Assembly: GCA_934670175.1 (NCBI GenBank)
Contig: CAKUOX010000005.1
Span: 4,022 to 68,021, forward strand
From: an uncultured Clostridia bacterium
Lineage (GTDB): Bacteria > Bacillota > Clostridia > Christensenellales > Aristaeellaceae
DNA length: 64,000 nt
Reading direction: 5' to 3'
Shown: in pieces, positions 42,291 through 51,333 of the stretch
How positions within the stretch are numbered: position 1 is the first letter of the stretch
Layout of the letters: each line of letters starts with the position of its first letter
Position numbers and translations under genes: made by a program
Notes under the pieces: generated by a model
What the model was told of the DNA's origin: nothing
The model's input: only the letters and a program-made list of their open reading frames with translations
Database searches by the model: none

Positions 42291-42319
42291 ATATTAGCAC
42301 TTTAGGTTTATTTCGTCAA
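42291..42319 (-). promoter_or_regulatory. Sigma-A promoter of the sugar importer operon
   Basis: On the minus strand TTGACG (42314-42319), 17-bp spacer, TAATAT (42291-42296). Confidence 0.78.
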
Positions 42320-42370
42320 TAGTTATTTGTAAAAAACGGCTGGCGACATTGATTTAATAAGAAAAATGAA

Positions 42371-42396
42371 CCACCCTGCGGCTTGCCGCAGGGTGG
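42371..42396. terminator. Terminator between operons
   Basis: CCACCCTGCGG pairs perfectly with CCGCAGGGTGG around a CTTG loop. It follows the stop of the peptidoglycan-binding receptor gene on the minus strand. Confidence 0.83.
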
Positions 42397-42413
42397 CTCG
42401 ATAGAGACAACCA

Positions 42414-45400
42414 TTATCCAAGCACGATGCTTTCATCCAGCAGGTACGAAAGCGTCAGCGAATCCAGAATCGGATCCTCGGGATCGATGATCGGCAGCTC
42501 CAGATCGTACTGCGCGTTCACTCTGCGTTGGAATTCTGCGATGGCCTCCACGGTGACCTCGTCCAGCACGTCGATCTGCGCGTCGTCCGCGTTCAGCAGG
42601 CCGCGGCGGTAAAGCGCGATCTGCGCCTTCTGAATGTCGCTCAGATCGGAAAGATCTCCGCCGGGCGCTGTGGTCGGCGCTTCGGTCGGTTCCGAATCGG
42701 GATCGGTCGACGCGGGCACGCCGAAGAGCAGCTCGCTGGTCACCGTATCGTCCGCGCTGCCGCCGACGGGCGTGGCGCTGACGTAGAGCTTGTACAGGCC
42801 GGGCTTGAGCATGTCCGTGCTGACGGTCTTGGAGGTGTCGCGCGTGTCGCCCAGCGAGCGGCTCTCGCCGTCCTGATAGACAAGCGTCACGGTATAGTGA
42901 TCCACATCGCCGCTGGACATCCAGCTGAAGATGATGGTGGAATCGTTCACATAGGGCACGCCGTCCTGCTGGTAGACCGAGGAGCCGATGTTAATGACCG
43001 GCGCGTCTACCTGCGGCCGCGCGGTGGACTCGGCGGTGATCTCCGGCTCGGGCGTGGCGGCCTCCTCCGCAAGGCTCAATTCCAGCGTGCGCCATACGAT
43101 CTCATCCTCCGTGCCGCCCTGCGGCAGCGCGCCGATGCTCAGCCGGTAGGTCTCACCCGCGCGCATCATGGCGGTATCCAGCGTGAAGCCGGTAAGGCGC
43201 GTGTCCTTTTCGCTCTTGATCAGGCTGTCGTAGCCGTCGTATAGGCGGATATAATAGCTCTGCGCGCCGTCCGCGCCCCAGGAGACGGTGTATTTGCCGG
43301 AGCTGAGCTCGATATAGCCTTCGGCGCTGCGTCCGTCTATGGCGACGTCGAAGCTGCTGATTTCGGCGGCGGGCTCGGGCGTGGCCTGCTGCTCGGGTTC
43401 GGGCGTGTCATCCACGCGCGCCTCCGGCTCGTCACCGTGGTCGACCAGATTCCAGCCCTTGTCGCGGCAGACCTTCAGGTATTCGAGCGTCAGCGCGTCG
43501 CAGTCGCCGGTCACGGCGAGCACCTCTTCACCCTTGACGTCGTTTACGAATTCCTGCAGCTGACGCACGGCGTTGCGGGTGCGGTCGCCGTAGGTGCCGT
43601 CCACATCGTCCGCGTTCAGCAGGCCGACCGCGCGCAGCATATCCTGCATGTTGTAGATCGCATCCGAATCGGAGGTGTCATGCACGCCGCCGTCGGTATC
43701 GCCCGTTTCATCGCCGTGGTCGCCGATATTTGCGCCCTGCTCATAGAACTGTTCCAGATATTGCAGGGTCTTTGCGTCGCACACGCCAGTCACGTCCAGC
43801 GTGCGGTCGCCGTATACATCGTTGACGAAGGTCTGGAAAGTGCGCACGGCATCCTGCGTGAGCGCCGAATAGTCGCCGTCCACGTCCGACGCGCCCAACA
43901 GGCCTACGCCGCTGAGCATCTGCTGTACGCGCTTGACGGAAACGCTTTCGGAGCCGGGGCCGACCACGACGTCGCCGCCCTCGTCCTGACCGGGCTGGGG
44001 TTCATAGGGCGTTTCGGCGGGCGTCTGCGTCGGCGTCTGGGTGGGCGCCTGGGTGGGAACCTGCGTCGGCGCCTGCGTGGTGGGAATGGTAACCGGCGCG
44101 TCGGTGACCTCGGGGGTCATGCGGCGGTTGTTTTCGATGCAGTAATCCAGATAGCGGATCGTCAGCGCGTCGCATACGCCGGAGGTATTCAGCGTTTCCT
44201 CGCCGCGCAGCTGGTTGACCCACGCCTGGAATTTCTTCACGGCATTCGCGGTCTTGGAGCCGTAGGCGCCGTCCGCGCCGCCGGCCTCCAGCGCGCCGAC
44301 CTGGATCAGCTTGTTCTGCACCGCCTTGATCTCGGCGGGGGACGAGGCGGCGGAAACGGAGCCGTCGCTCGCCTTCGTGGGGGCGGGCGTCGCGGTCGTC
44401 TTCGCGGTGGGCGCAGGCGTCGCGGTCGCCTTCTGCTGATCCTTCCACCATTCGATATAATAATTCAGATAGGCCATGGTGCTTTCATCCACTTCTCCAT
44501 TGGGCTCCAGCGCGCGGTATTTCAGCAGCTGGTTGACGCGGATCTGGAAGTTCTTGACCGCCGTGGCAGTGGTGGAGCCGAAGCGGCCGTCGGCGCTGCC
44601 CTCGGGCAGCAGTCCCAGCGCGATCAGCTTGTTTTGCAGGCTGCGGATCTGCGCGCGGCTGGACGAGGCGTTGACCACCGTGTCATCGGGCGCGGGCGTG
44701 ACCAGCGGGGTGGGCGTAGCCGTCGGCCTGGAAATGGCCACCGATGCGTTGTAGAGCCACTGCTGCGTCTTCTGTCCGGCAATGCCGTCTACCGCCAGCT
44801 TTGTGGCGGGCGAGCAGTTGTTGTTGACATAATTCTGGAAATCCTTCACTGCCTGCTTGGTGGCGGCGTCGTATTTGCCGGTGGCGCTGCCGCGTCCCAG
44901 CCAGCCCAGCTCAATCAGCCGGTTCTGCAGCTTGGTGACGCTGCTGGTCTGCGACGAATTGTTCACCGTGTCGTAGTGCGTGCCAGTGTCCACGGTGGGC
45001 GCCTTGGTGGGCTTGGCGGTGACCTGGTCGGCGAATTCGCTGTTTACGTCGCCGGAATAGGTGTAGTCCATCCAGCTTAGCTCCGGATCCACCAGCGCCG
45101 CGAAGGTCGCGCGCGTGTAGGGCGTGGGCGTGGGCGTCTGCGCCGGCATCCATGTGGCGCCGGACGATGCGCTGGCGCTGGGCAGCGTGTTGGGCAGGGT
45201 GATGTCGTTGGAATTGGACATGGACGACAGCAGCCAGATCACGCCGATGGCCACTGCCAGCACCACTGCCGCGGCGATGGCGATGTAAAGCGTGATCTGC
45301 CTGCGGCGGTCGCGCCCCTCCTCGTCGTCCGCGTCGGTAAAGGCCGTGGCTTCGCTGCTTGCGGCGGCCTTGCGCTGGGCGATGTAGGCGGTGCCGTTTT

Positions 45401-45782
45401 CTTCAAAATAGAAATGCCGCTTGCGCGGATCCTCCACGCTTTCCACGCTCATGCGCAGCTTTTTCATGCCGGTATCGAAGGCGTCCTCCATGCCGGAAAT
45501 GGGCGCGACACTGCCGTCGGGCAGGCGCTCGGCGCAGCTGCGCGGCAGATATTCGCGAATGCGGAGCACGCCGCCGCGCTTCGTGTCCAGCGCAGTGTAG
45601 ACGATGCCGCTGGCGTCCTGCCCCAGGGCGCGCCCGACCAGAAAGCGGTCGCGATAGATCAGCGTGCCGGGCAGCATCTGAATGCTGGGCACCGCAGCGC
45701 GCGCGTCCTTTCCGCAGTGCGGGCAGACGCTTTCGCCATTGAGCTCCTGAAAGCAGTACATGCACAGATTTTCGTAAGCCAT
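42414..45782 (-). CDS. Membrane protein: zinc ribbon, kinase N-lobe remnant, six peptidoglycan-binding modules
   Basis: The 1122-residue protein starts with a zinc ribbon (CMYCFQELNG ... CPHCG, residues 7-23). The next 60 residues are a protein-kinase N-lobe fragment (LIYRDRFLVGRALGQDASGIVYTALDTKRGGVLRIREYLP). The kinase stops there: no HRD or DFG follows. A single membrane helix (about 163-187, ITLYIAIAAAVVLAVAIGVIWLL) separates the cytosolic part from a long exterior. Outside come five clear peptidoglycan-binding modules (for example KLQNRLIELGWLG, SLQNKLIALGLLP, AVQNKLIQVGALE, RVQQMLSGVGLLG, NMQDMLRAVGLLN), two Fn3-like domains, and a degenerate sixth module at the C-terminus. Linkers are Pro/Thr-rich. 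It looks like a cell-wall sensor whose kinase has decayed to an adaptor. It follows the HAD-thymidylate kinase gene by 30 bp. Confidence 0.87.
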   Translation of the reverse strand: MAYENLCMYCFQELNGESVCPHCGKDARAAVPSIQMLPGTLIYRDRFLVGRALGQDASGIVYTALDTKRGGVLRIREYLPRSCAERLPDGSVAPISGMEDAFDTGMKKLRMSVESVEDPRKRHFYFEENGTAYIAQRKAAASSEATAFTDADDEEGRDRRRQITLYIAIAAAVVLAVAIGVIWLLSSMSNSNDITLPNTLPSASASSGATWMPAQTPTPTPYTRATFAALVDPELSWMDYTYSGDVNSEFADQVTAKPTKAPTVDTGTHYDTVNNSSQTSSVTKLQNRLIELGWLGRGSATGKYDAATKQAVKDFQNYVNNNCSPATKLAVDGIAGQKTQQWLYNASVAISRPTATPTPLVTPAPDDTVVNASSSRAQIRSLQNKLIALGLLPEGSADGRFGSTTATAVKNFQIRVNQLLKYRALEPNGEVDESTMAYLNYYIEWWKDQQKATATPAPTAKTTATPAPTKASDGSVSAASSPAEIKAVQNKLIQVGALEAGGADGAYGSKTANAVKKFQAWVNQLRGEETLNTSGVCDALTIRYLDYCIENNRRMTPEVTDAPVTIPTTQAPTQVPTQAPTQTPTQTPAETPYEPQPGQDEGGDVVVGPGSESVSVKRVQQMLSGVGLLGASDVDGDYSALTQDAVRTFQTFVNDVYGDRTLDVTGVCDAKTLQYLEQFYEQGANIGDHGDETGDTDGGVHDTSDSDAIYNMQDMLRAVGLLNADDVDGTYGDRTRNAVRQLQEFVNDVKGEEVLAVTGDCDALTLEYLKVCRDKGWNLVDHGDEPEARVDDTPEPEQQATPEPAAEISSFDVAIDGRSAEGYIELSSGKYTVSWGADGAQSYYIRLYDGYDSLIKSEKDTRLTGFTLDTAMMRAGETYRLSIGALPQGGTEDEIVWRTLELSLAEEAATPEPEITAESTARPQVDAPVINIGSSVYQQDGVPYVNDSTIIFSWMSSGDVDHYTVTLVYQDGESRSLGDTRDTSKTVSTDMLKPGLYKLYVSATPVGGSADDTVTSELLFGVPASTDPDSEPTEAPTTAPGGDLSDLSDIQKAQIALYRRGLLNADDAQIDVLDEVTVEAIAEFQRRVNAQYDLELPIIDPEDPILDSLTLSYLLDESIVLG

Positions 45783-45812
45783 TTATTCCACTCCTTTGAT
45801 GGCGGGGTCGGG

Positions 45813-47090
45813 TCAGAGCAGGTCGCCGATGTCTCGAACGACCTTTTCAAAGATTTCGTCGATGCTGTCGCGCGAATCGATCTCGTGCACGCGCGCGGGG
45901 TCGGCGGCGCAGATGTCCGCGTAGCCCTCGTAGACGCGGCGGAAGAAATCGTCGGTCTCGATCTCCAGTCGATCCAGGTTCTCACCCGCGCGCAGCCGCC
46001 TGAGCACGGCCTCACGGTCGCCCACGAACAGAAGCGTGCGATCGGGCACGGCCCGGTAGGCCACTGTATTTATTTGACGTATAAAGTCGTCTCCAAGTTC
46101 ACGCCCGCGCGCCTGATATGCGAAGCTGGAATCCAAAAAACGGTCGCAGAGCACGATCTTGCCCGCCGCGATTGACGGAAGGATCACCGTGCGAACGTGC
46201 TCGGCGCGCGACGCGGCGTACAGCAGCGCCTCGCATTCGTCGCTCATGCCCAGATTGCGGATGTCCAGCACCACGTCGCGAATGCGTTCGGAGACGGCGC
46301 AGCCGCCCGGCTCGCGCGTGCACAGAACCTCGTAGCCGCGCGCGCTCAGATGCTCGGCCAGCAGCTTCAGTTGCGTGCTCTTGCCGCAGCCGTCCGCACC
46401 CTCGAAGGTGATGAACAGGCCGCGCTGCGGAGCCTCGCCGGGCAGCAGGATGCGCCGGAGCATTTCGACATTATCGGCGATCTCATCCGCACCCGCGCGG
46501 AGCAGCTCCTCGCGCGTGCCGTAGCCATAGAGCGCGCCGACGGCGTGCAGCCCCAGCGCCCGTGCGGCCTCCATGTCGAAGCGCCGGTCGCCGACCATGA
46601 CGGCGCTGTGCGGATCTATGCCCTCGGGCAGCGCCTCCAGGATCAGCGCGCGCTTGTCGGCATGGGTATTTTCTACCTTTATGCCCACGATCTTATCGAA
46701 ATACGGCGTAAGGCCGAAGTATTCCACGATGCGCTCAATGAAGATCTGCGGCTTGCCGCTGGCCACCGCCAGATAGGCGCCGCGCCGCTTCAGCGCCTTC
46801 AGCAGCGGCGTGATGCCCGGATATACGCTGTTTTCCTTCCAGCCTGCGGCGTTGTAGCGCTCGCGATAATGGCCCACGGCCTTCAGCGCGGCCGCTTCGG
46901 AAAGCCCCAGGTATTCCTGAAACGCGGGCACCAGCGGCGGCCCTACGAATTTGCGCAGCGTGTCCTCCGCCGGTACGGGCAGCCCCATTTTTTCGCAGGC
47001 ATAGGCCGCGCTGCGGGTGATGCCCAGGCCGGATTCGGTGATCGTGCCGTCAAAGTCAAAGAGGATCGCGCCGTAATTCAAATAAATCAT
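45813..47090 (-). CDS. HAD phosphatase fused to thymidylate kinase
   Basis: The 425-residue protein joins a HAD hydrolase of phosphoglycolate-phosphatase type (residues 5-215: LFDFDGTITES, VASGKPQ, MVGDRRFDMEAARALG) to a complete dTMP kinase (about 222-425). The kinase has the P-loop FEGADGCGKST, TREPGGCAVSERIRDV, LCDRFLDSSFAYQ and a lid-side RLEIETDDFF. It would phosphorylate dTMP to dTDP, while the HAD half could dephosphorylate a nucleotide or sugar phosphate. Whether the cell has another tmk is not known. The ATG at 47090 begins right at the HAD domain; the ORF extends upstream to 47174 without family likeness. Confidence 0.88.
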   Translation of the reverse strand: MIYLNYGAILFDFDGTITESGLGITRSAAYACEKMGLPVPAEDTLRKFVGPPLVPAFQEYLGLSEAAALKAVGHYRERYNAAGWKENSVYPGITPLLKALKRRGAYLAVASGKPQIFIERIVEYFGLTPYFDKIVGIKVENTHADKRALILEALPEGIDPHSAVMVGDRRFDMEAARALGLHAVGALYGYGTREELLRAGADEIADNVEMLRRILLPGEAPQRGLFITFEGADGCGKSTQLKLLAEHLSARGYEVLCTREPGGCAVSERIRDVVLDIRNLGMSDECEALLYAASRAEHVRTVILPSIAAGKIVLCDRFLDSSFAYQARGRELGDDFIRQINTVAYRAVPDRTLLFVGDREAVLRRLRAGENLDRLEIETDDFFRRVYEGYADICAADPARVHEIDSRDSIDEIFEKVVRDIGDLL

Positions 47091-47211
47091 TCCCATCTCA
47101 CATATTATGAAGGGGAGAGCAGGCAAGCGTCCCCCATCTGTAATTGTAATAAAGAAATATGACATTTCAAGCAATACGCCATGAAAACAGCTGGGCTTTC
47201 GGCGCGGGCGC

Positions 47212-47240
47212 TTGAAGGTTTGAAAGGGGTATGGTATGAT
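47212..47240 (+). promoter_or_regulatory. Sigma-A promoter of the COG2426 gene
   Basis: TTGAAG (47212-47217), 17-bp spacer, TATGAT (47235-47240). Confidence 0.72.
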
Positions 47241-47285
47241 ATTATAGATATCATAACGATTGGGTCGATAAAGGAGTTATCTGCA

Positions 47286-47870
47286 ATGCTGAATACGCTC
47301 TTGACGCGCGGCGCGATGTTGCTGGACACTGCCGCACAGGCGTTCGCCTGGAATGCGCACATGCGCGAGATCATTATTACCTGCCTGCTGAGCATGGTGC
47401 CCACCTACGAGGGGCGCTACGCCGTGCCGCTGATGCTGCGCATGGGCATGCCCACGTTCTGGGCATTTTTGCTGGCCGTGGTGTTTTCCACGCTGCCGAT
47501 GCCGTTCATACTGCTGCTGCTGCGTCCCGTGCTGGACTGGTTCTACACGCTGCCGATCAAGCCCGTGCGCAAATTTGCGGCCTGGCTCGAGCGCCGCAGC
47601 GAAAAGAAGCGCGCCAAAATGAACGCCGACAGCGGGCGCGGCCTGCGCGGCAGGCTGAAGGGCAAGGTGTCCGAGGAAACGATCGAGCTGATCGGCCTGT
47701 ACATCTTCGTGGCGCTTCCGCTGCCGGGAACCGGCGCGTGGACGGGCAGCGCCATTGCTACGCTGTTTGAAATGAACCGGCTGAAGGCGGCGCTCGCCAT
47801 CCTGCTTGGCAATATCACCGCCGTGGGCATTATGACGGCAATGGCCTGCGGGCTGTTTTCCATCATTTAG
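47286..47870 (+). CDS. COG2426-type small multidrug export protein
   Basis: This 194-residue membrane protein has four or five hydrophobic helices. The signature SMVPTYEGRYAVPLMLRMGM (about residues 39-58) and the C-terminal VALPLPGTGAWTGSAIATLF are typical of the COG2426 family, which is annotated as putative small multidrug exporters on thin evidence. A basic cytosolic loop (RRSEKKRAKMNADSGRGLRGR) lies in the middle. The start at 47286 follows AAGGAG. The AddB gene begins 60 bp downstream. Confidence 0.85.
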   Translation: MLNTLLTRGAMLLDTAAQAFAWNAHMREIIITCLLSMVPTYEGRYAVPLMLRMGMPTFWAFLLAVVFSTLPMPFILLLLRPVLDWFYTLPIKPVRKFAAWLERRSEKKRAKMNADSGRGLRGRLKGKVSEETIELIGLYIFVALPLPGTGAWTGSAIATLFEMNRLKAALAILLGNITAVGIMTAMACGLFSII

Positions 47871-47930
47871 CGATCGCTTCTTATCACTGCTTACATTAAA
47901 TAAGGAAACTGGCATACAGGGGGTGGGCGC

Positions 47931-50900
47931 ATGCTCAGGGCATACACGGGCGAAAACCATCTGCTGTCGGACGCGCTGCTATCGGAGGCCGCGCGCGCGC
48001 TGGCGGCGGACGAGGGCGATATTTACGTCGTGGTGCCCCGTCAGCTGACGCTGCTTACGGAGCGCACGCTGCTGTCGGGCTTGAAGCTGCGCGGCTCGTT
48101 TCGGCTGCGCGTGATCGCGCCGGCGCGCCTGTGTGCGGAGATATTTGCCGCCGCAGGCGGCCTGGGCGGCGTGCGCGTGGATGAGCGCGGCCGCGTGATG
48201 CTCGTGCGCCGCGCGCTGCGCGAAAGCGAAGGGCTGAGCGTGTACAGAAATGCGTGGCGCAGGCGCGGGTTCGCCGAAAAATGCGCCCGCCAGCTCGAAA
48301 CCTTCCTGCAGGGCGGCGTGACGGTCGAGGATCTGCGCGCGTGCGCCGAGGGCTGCGGCGGCGTGCAGGCCGCGAAGCTGCGCGATCTGGCCGAGGTGAT
48401 GTCCGGCTATCTTGCGCTGATCGCGGGGCAGTATCAGGACGGCGAAATGGAGCTGGTGGCAGCGGCAGAGCGCGTGCATGCCGCGGGCTTTGCGCGAGAC
48501 GCACATTTTTTCTTTTACGGCTTTGACATTATGCCCGCCACGCTGCTGCAGCTGATCGCGCAGCTTTCAGCCGACTGCGCGGACGCGGCGATCTTTTATC
48601 CCCTCATAAACGATGCGCGCGCGCGGGACGCCGACTGCTGCGAGGTGCTGCTGCGCCAGCTGGAGGGACTGTTTGAACGGGTCAGGCAGGCGGGCGGCGC
48701 GTTTGCGCGCATTATGCTGAAGCCGCAGGCGCAGACCGGCGCGATCGCGGCGCTGAGCCGCGAGCTTTTCGCGTGTCCGCCGCAGGCCTACGCGGGCGCG
48801 GCGGGGAATGTGAGCATACTTTCGGCGCGCGATGTGCGCGAGGAATGTATGGCGGCGGCGGCGCGCGCGCGCGTACTGGCGATGCGCGGCATGCGCTACG
48901 GCGATATGCAGCTGATCTGCATGGATATGGACGGCTACCGGCAGCCGCTGGAGGAAGCGTTCGTGCTCTACGGCGTGCCGCTGTTTATGGATCGCAGCCG
49001 CCCGGCTTCGCGCATGGCGCCTGCAGAATATCTGCTCACGGCGCTTAAGCTGATCGAAAAGAATTTTCGAACCGAGGACATGTTTGCGCTGATGCGCACC
49101 GGCTATACGGCGCTTTCCCGCGATGAGGCGGATCGCCTGATGAATTACGCCGTGGCGCGCGGCATCGAGGGCGGGCGCTGGCTCAGGCCGCTCACGCGCG
49201 GCGGCGAGGCGGAGATCCAGGCGCTGGAACCGATCCGCGCGCGGCTTACTGCGCCCATCGTAAAGCTCAAGAATGAAATGAGGGCGGCAAAGGCGCTGCG
49301 CGGCCAGCTTACGGCGCTGTTTCGCTTCATGGAAGAGGCCGGCGCGCTGGAGAGGAGCCGCGAAACGCAGCAGGCGCTGATACAGCGCGGCATGCGCGAG
49401 CAGGCGGGCGCGCTGGCGCAGGCGTGGAACCGCATCGTGGGCGCGCTGGATCAGATGGCCGCGCTGATGGGCGAGGCGCGCATGGGGCTGAGCGAATTGT
49501 CGGCGACGCTGCGCGAATCGCTGGACGCCGCCATTGTCAAGCAGCTGCCGCAGTCGGGCGACGCGGTCTTTGCGCAGGATGCGCGGCGCATGCTGATGCA
49601 GCCCGCGCGGGCGCTGTTCGTGCTGGGCATGAACGACCAGAGCGCGCCGGACACCGACGGCCTGCTCACCGACGCGCAGCGCGCGTCGGTCGCGCGGCAG
49701 GCGAAGGCGTGGCTGGGGCCGGATGCGCGCGGGGGCGTGCAGCTGCGGCGCTTCTATTTTAAATCCGCCGTGGCGATGGCGGGCGAAAGGCTGTATCTGT
49801 CCTGCGCCATGGCGGGCGCAGACGGCGCAGCGCTGCGCCCGGGCATGGCCATGGAGCTGGCTGCGGCGGCGCTGCCGAATGCGCGCAGGGTGAGCCGCGC
49901 GCAGCTAGCGTCCCTGCTGACGGCGGCGCCCGATGCGGCGCTGCGCGGCGTGGCGCGGGCGCTGGCGCGGCAGCGCGACGGCGTGGCGCCGGAAAAGCTG
50001 GATGTGCGCGCGGCGTCGGCATTGCGCGCGCTTTCGGCGCGTATGCCCGAGCTGCAGAGCCGCCTGGGCGGCATTTCCAGGCTGCTTTCGGGCGGCGCGG
50101 AGAAGGAACGGCTCAGTCCGGCCTCGGCGCGCGCGCTCTATGGGCGGCTGCGCACGCAGAGCATTACGCGGCTGGAAAAATTCGCGCGCTGTCCGTTCGC
50201 GTATTTTACCGATTATGGCCTGAAGCCCCTGCTTATAGAGCCGTTCGAGTTCGATCAGCGGCAGACGGGCACATTTCTGCACGAGGCGGTGCATGAATTC
50301 CTGCGCCAGAGCGGCGCTGCGCTCAACGATATGGATGCGGCCGCCGCGCGCGCGCGCATGGGCGCGATCGCCGATGCGATGCTCAGGGACATGCGCGTCG
50401 GCAGTCCCATGGAGGACAGCTTCAGCGCGCGCGCCGAGGAACGCGCGCTGCGGGAAACGGCGTGCCGCTGCGCGCAGGTACTGTGCAGGCAGATGCAGGG
50501 CAGCGCCTTCCATGCCGAATATCTGGAGCAGGATTTTGGCATTGAGGACGGCGCAAAGCGGCTGATGGCGGGCGATACCGTGCTCGAGGGCAGGATCGAC
50601 CGCGTGGACTGCTGGCATGAGGGCAATGGTCTGCGCGTGATCGATTTCAAGCTCGGCGGGCGCAAGCTGGAGCTGGCGGGCGCGTATTACGGGCTCGCGC
50701 TTCAGCTGCCGGTCTACCTGGGCGCGGCGATGAAAAAGACGGGCGCGCGCAGCGCGGGCATCTATTATTTTCCGCTGGCGGACGGCGTAGTCGACAGCCA
50801 GAGCACCAGCCCCATCGAGATCGAAAAGGAACGCGAGAAGCAGTTTCAGATGCAGGGCCTGCTGCCGCGCGACGAGGAGCTGATCAAAGCGCAGTCGCCC

Positions 50901-51233
50901 GACCCCGAGGGCGTGCTCGGCGCGCGCTTCAAGAAGGGAGACGGCGGGCTGCAAAGCACCGTGCCCTGCGCGGACGCGCACGAATTTGCGCATTTGGTGA
51001 ACCACGCGCTGAAGCTGGCGCAGCGGCAGATCGATGCGATCCGCGGCGGCGAGGCTGCAGTCAGTCCGGCAAGTCTGGGCGGACACAGCGCCTGCACCTG
51101 GTGCAAGCTCCGCGCGGCATGCCTGTTTGACGAAAAGGCGGATGCGGCGAAGCAGCGCCGGCTGAAAAAAATCAAGTGGAACGAGGCGCTCGAACGCATT
51201 GCGCTGGAGAGCGACATGGAAAAAGAACGCTGA
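47931..51233 (+). CDS. addB: AddB/RexB-like ATP-dependent nuclease subunit B
   Basis: The 1100-residue protein is the B subunit of the AddAB/RexAB helicase-nuclease that resects DNA breaks. The N-terminal YTGENHLLSDALLSEA takes the place of the usual Walker A and lacks the GKS/T, as in RexB. The fold continues with VVVPRQLTLLTER and inactivated helicase motifs. The C-terminal nuclease has IDRVDCW and RVIDFKLGG (about residue 904) and the Fe-S Cys set: one Cys in FARCPFAYF (about residue 754) and three in CTWCKLRAAC (about 1055-1064). GGGGGTGGGCGC precedes the ATG. addA, normally next door, is not in the window; a terminator follows directly. Confidence 0.88.
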   Translation: MLRAYTGENHLLSDALLSEAARALAADEGDIYVVVPRQLTLLTERTLLSGLKLRGSFRLRVIAPARLCAEIFAAAGGLGGVRVDERGRVMLVRRALRESEGLSVYRNAWRRRGFAEKCARQLETFLQGGVTVEDLRACAEGCGGVQAAKLRDLAEVMSGYLALIAGQYQDGEMELVAAAERVHAAGFARDAHFFFYGFDIMPATLLQLIAQLSADCADAAIFYPLINDARARDADCCEVLLRQLEGLFERVRQAGGAFARIMLKPQAQTGAIAALSRELFACPPQAYAGAAGNVSILSARDVREECMAAAARARVLAMRGMRYGDMQLICMDMDGYRQPLEEAFVLYGVPLFMDRSRPASRMAPAEYLLTALKLIEKNFRTEDMFALMRTGYTALSRDEADRLMNYAVARGIEGGRWLRPLTRGGEAEIQALEPIRARLTAPIVKLKNEMRAAKALRGQLTALFRFMEEAGALERSRETQQALIQRGMREQAGALAQAWNRIVGALDQMAALMGEARMGLSELSATLRESLDAAIVKQLPQSGDAVFAQDARRMLMQPARALFVLGMNDQSAPDTDGLLTDAQRASVARQAKAWLGPDARGGVQLRRFYFKSAVAMAGERLYLSCAMAGADGAALRPGMAMELAAAALPNARRVSRAQLASLLTAAPDAALRGVARALARQRDGVAPEKLDVRAASALRALSARMPELQSRLGGISRLLSGGAEKERLSPASARALYGRLRTQSITRLEKFARCPFAYFTDYGLKPLLIEPFEFDQRQTGTFLHEAVHEFLRQSGAALNDMDAAAARARMGAIADAMLRDMRVGSPMEDSFSARAEERALRETACRCAQVLCRQMQGSAFHAEYLEQDFGIEDGAKRLMAGDTVLEGRIDRVDCWHEGNGLRVIDFKLGGRKLELAGAYYGLALQLPVYLGAAMKKTGARSAGIYYFPLADGVVDSQSTSPIEIEKEREKQFQMQGLLPRDEELIKAQSPDPEGVLGARFKKGDGGLQSTVPCADAHEFAHLVNHALKLAQRQIDAIRGGEAAVSPASLGGHSACTWCKLRAACLFDEKADAAKQRRLKKIKWNEALERIALESDMEKER

Positions 51234-51242
51234 TATGGATGA

Positions 51243-51275
51243 GCGCGCCCGAATGGCTTGGCCATTCGGGCGCGC
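51243..51275. terminator. Bidirectional terminator
   Basis: GCGCGCCCGAATGGC pairs perfectly with GCCATTCGGGCGCGC around TTG, followed by TTTCC. Confidence 0.9.
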
Positions 51276-51333
51276 TTTCCTAAGAAATATGGATCAGCAA
51301 AAACGTACCGACGATCCTTTATGTCGCATGGGA

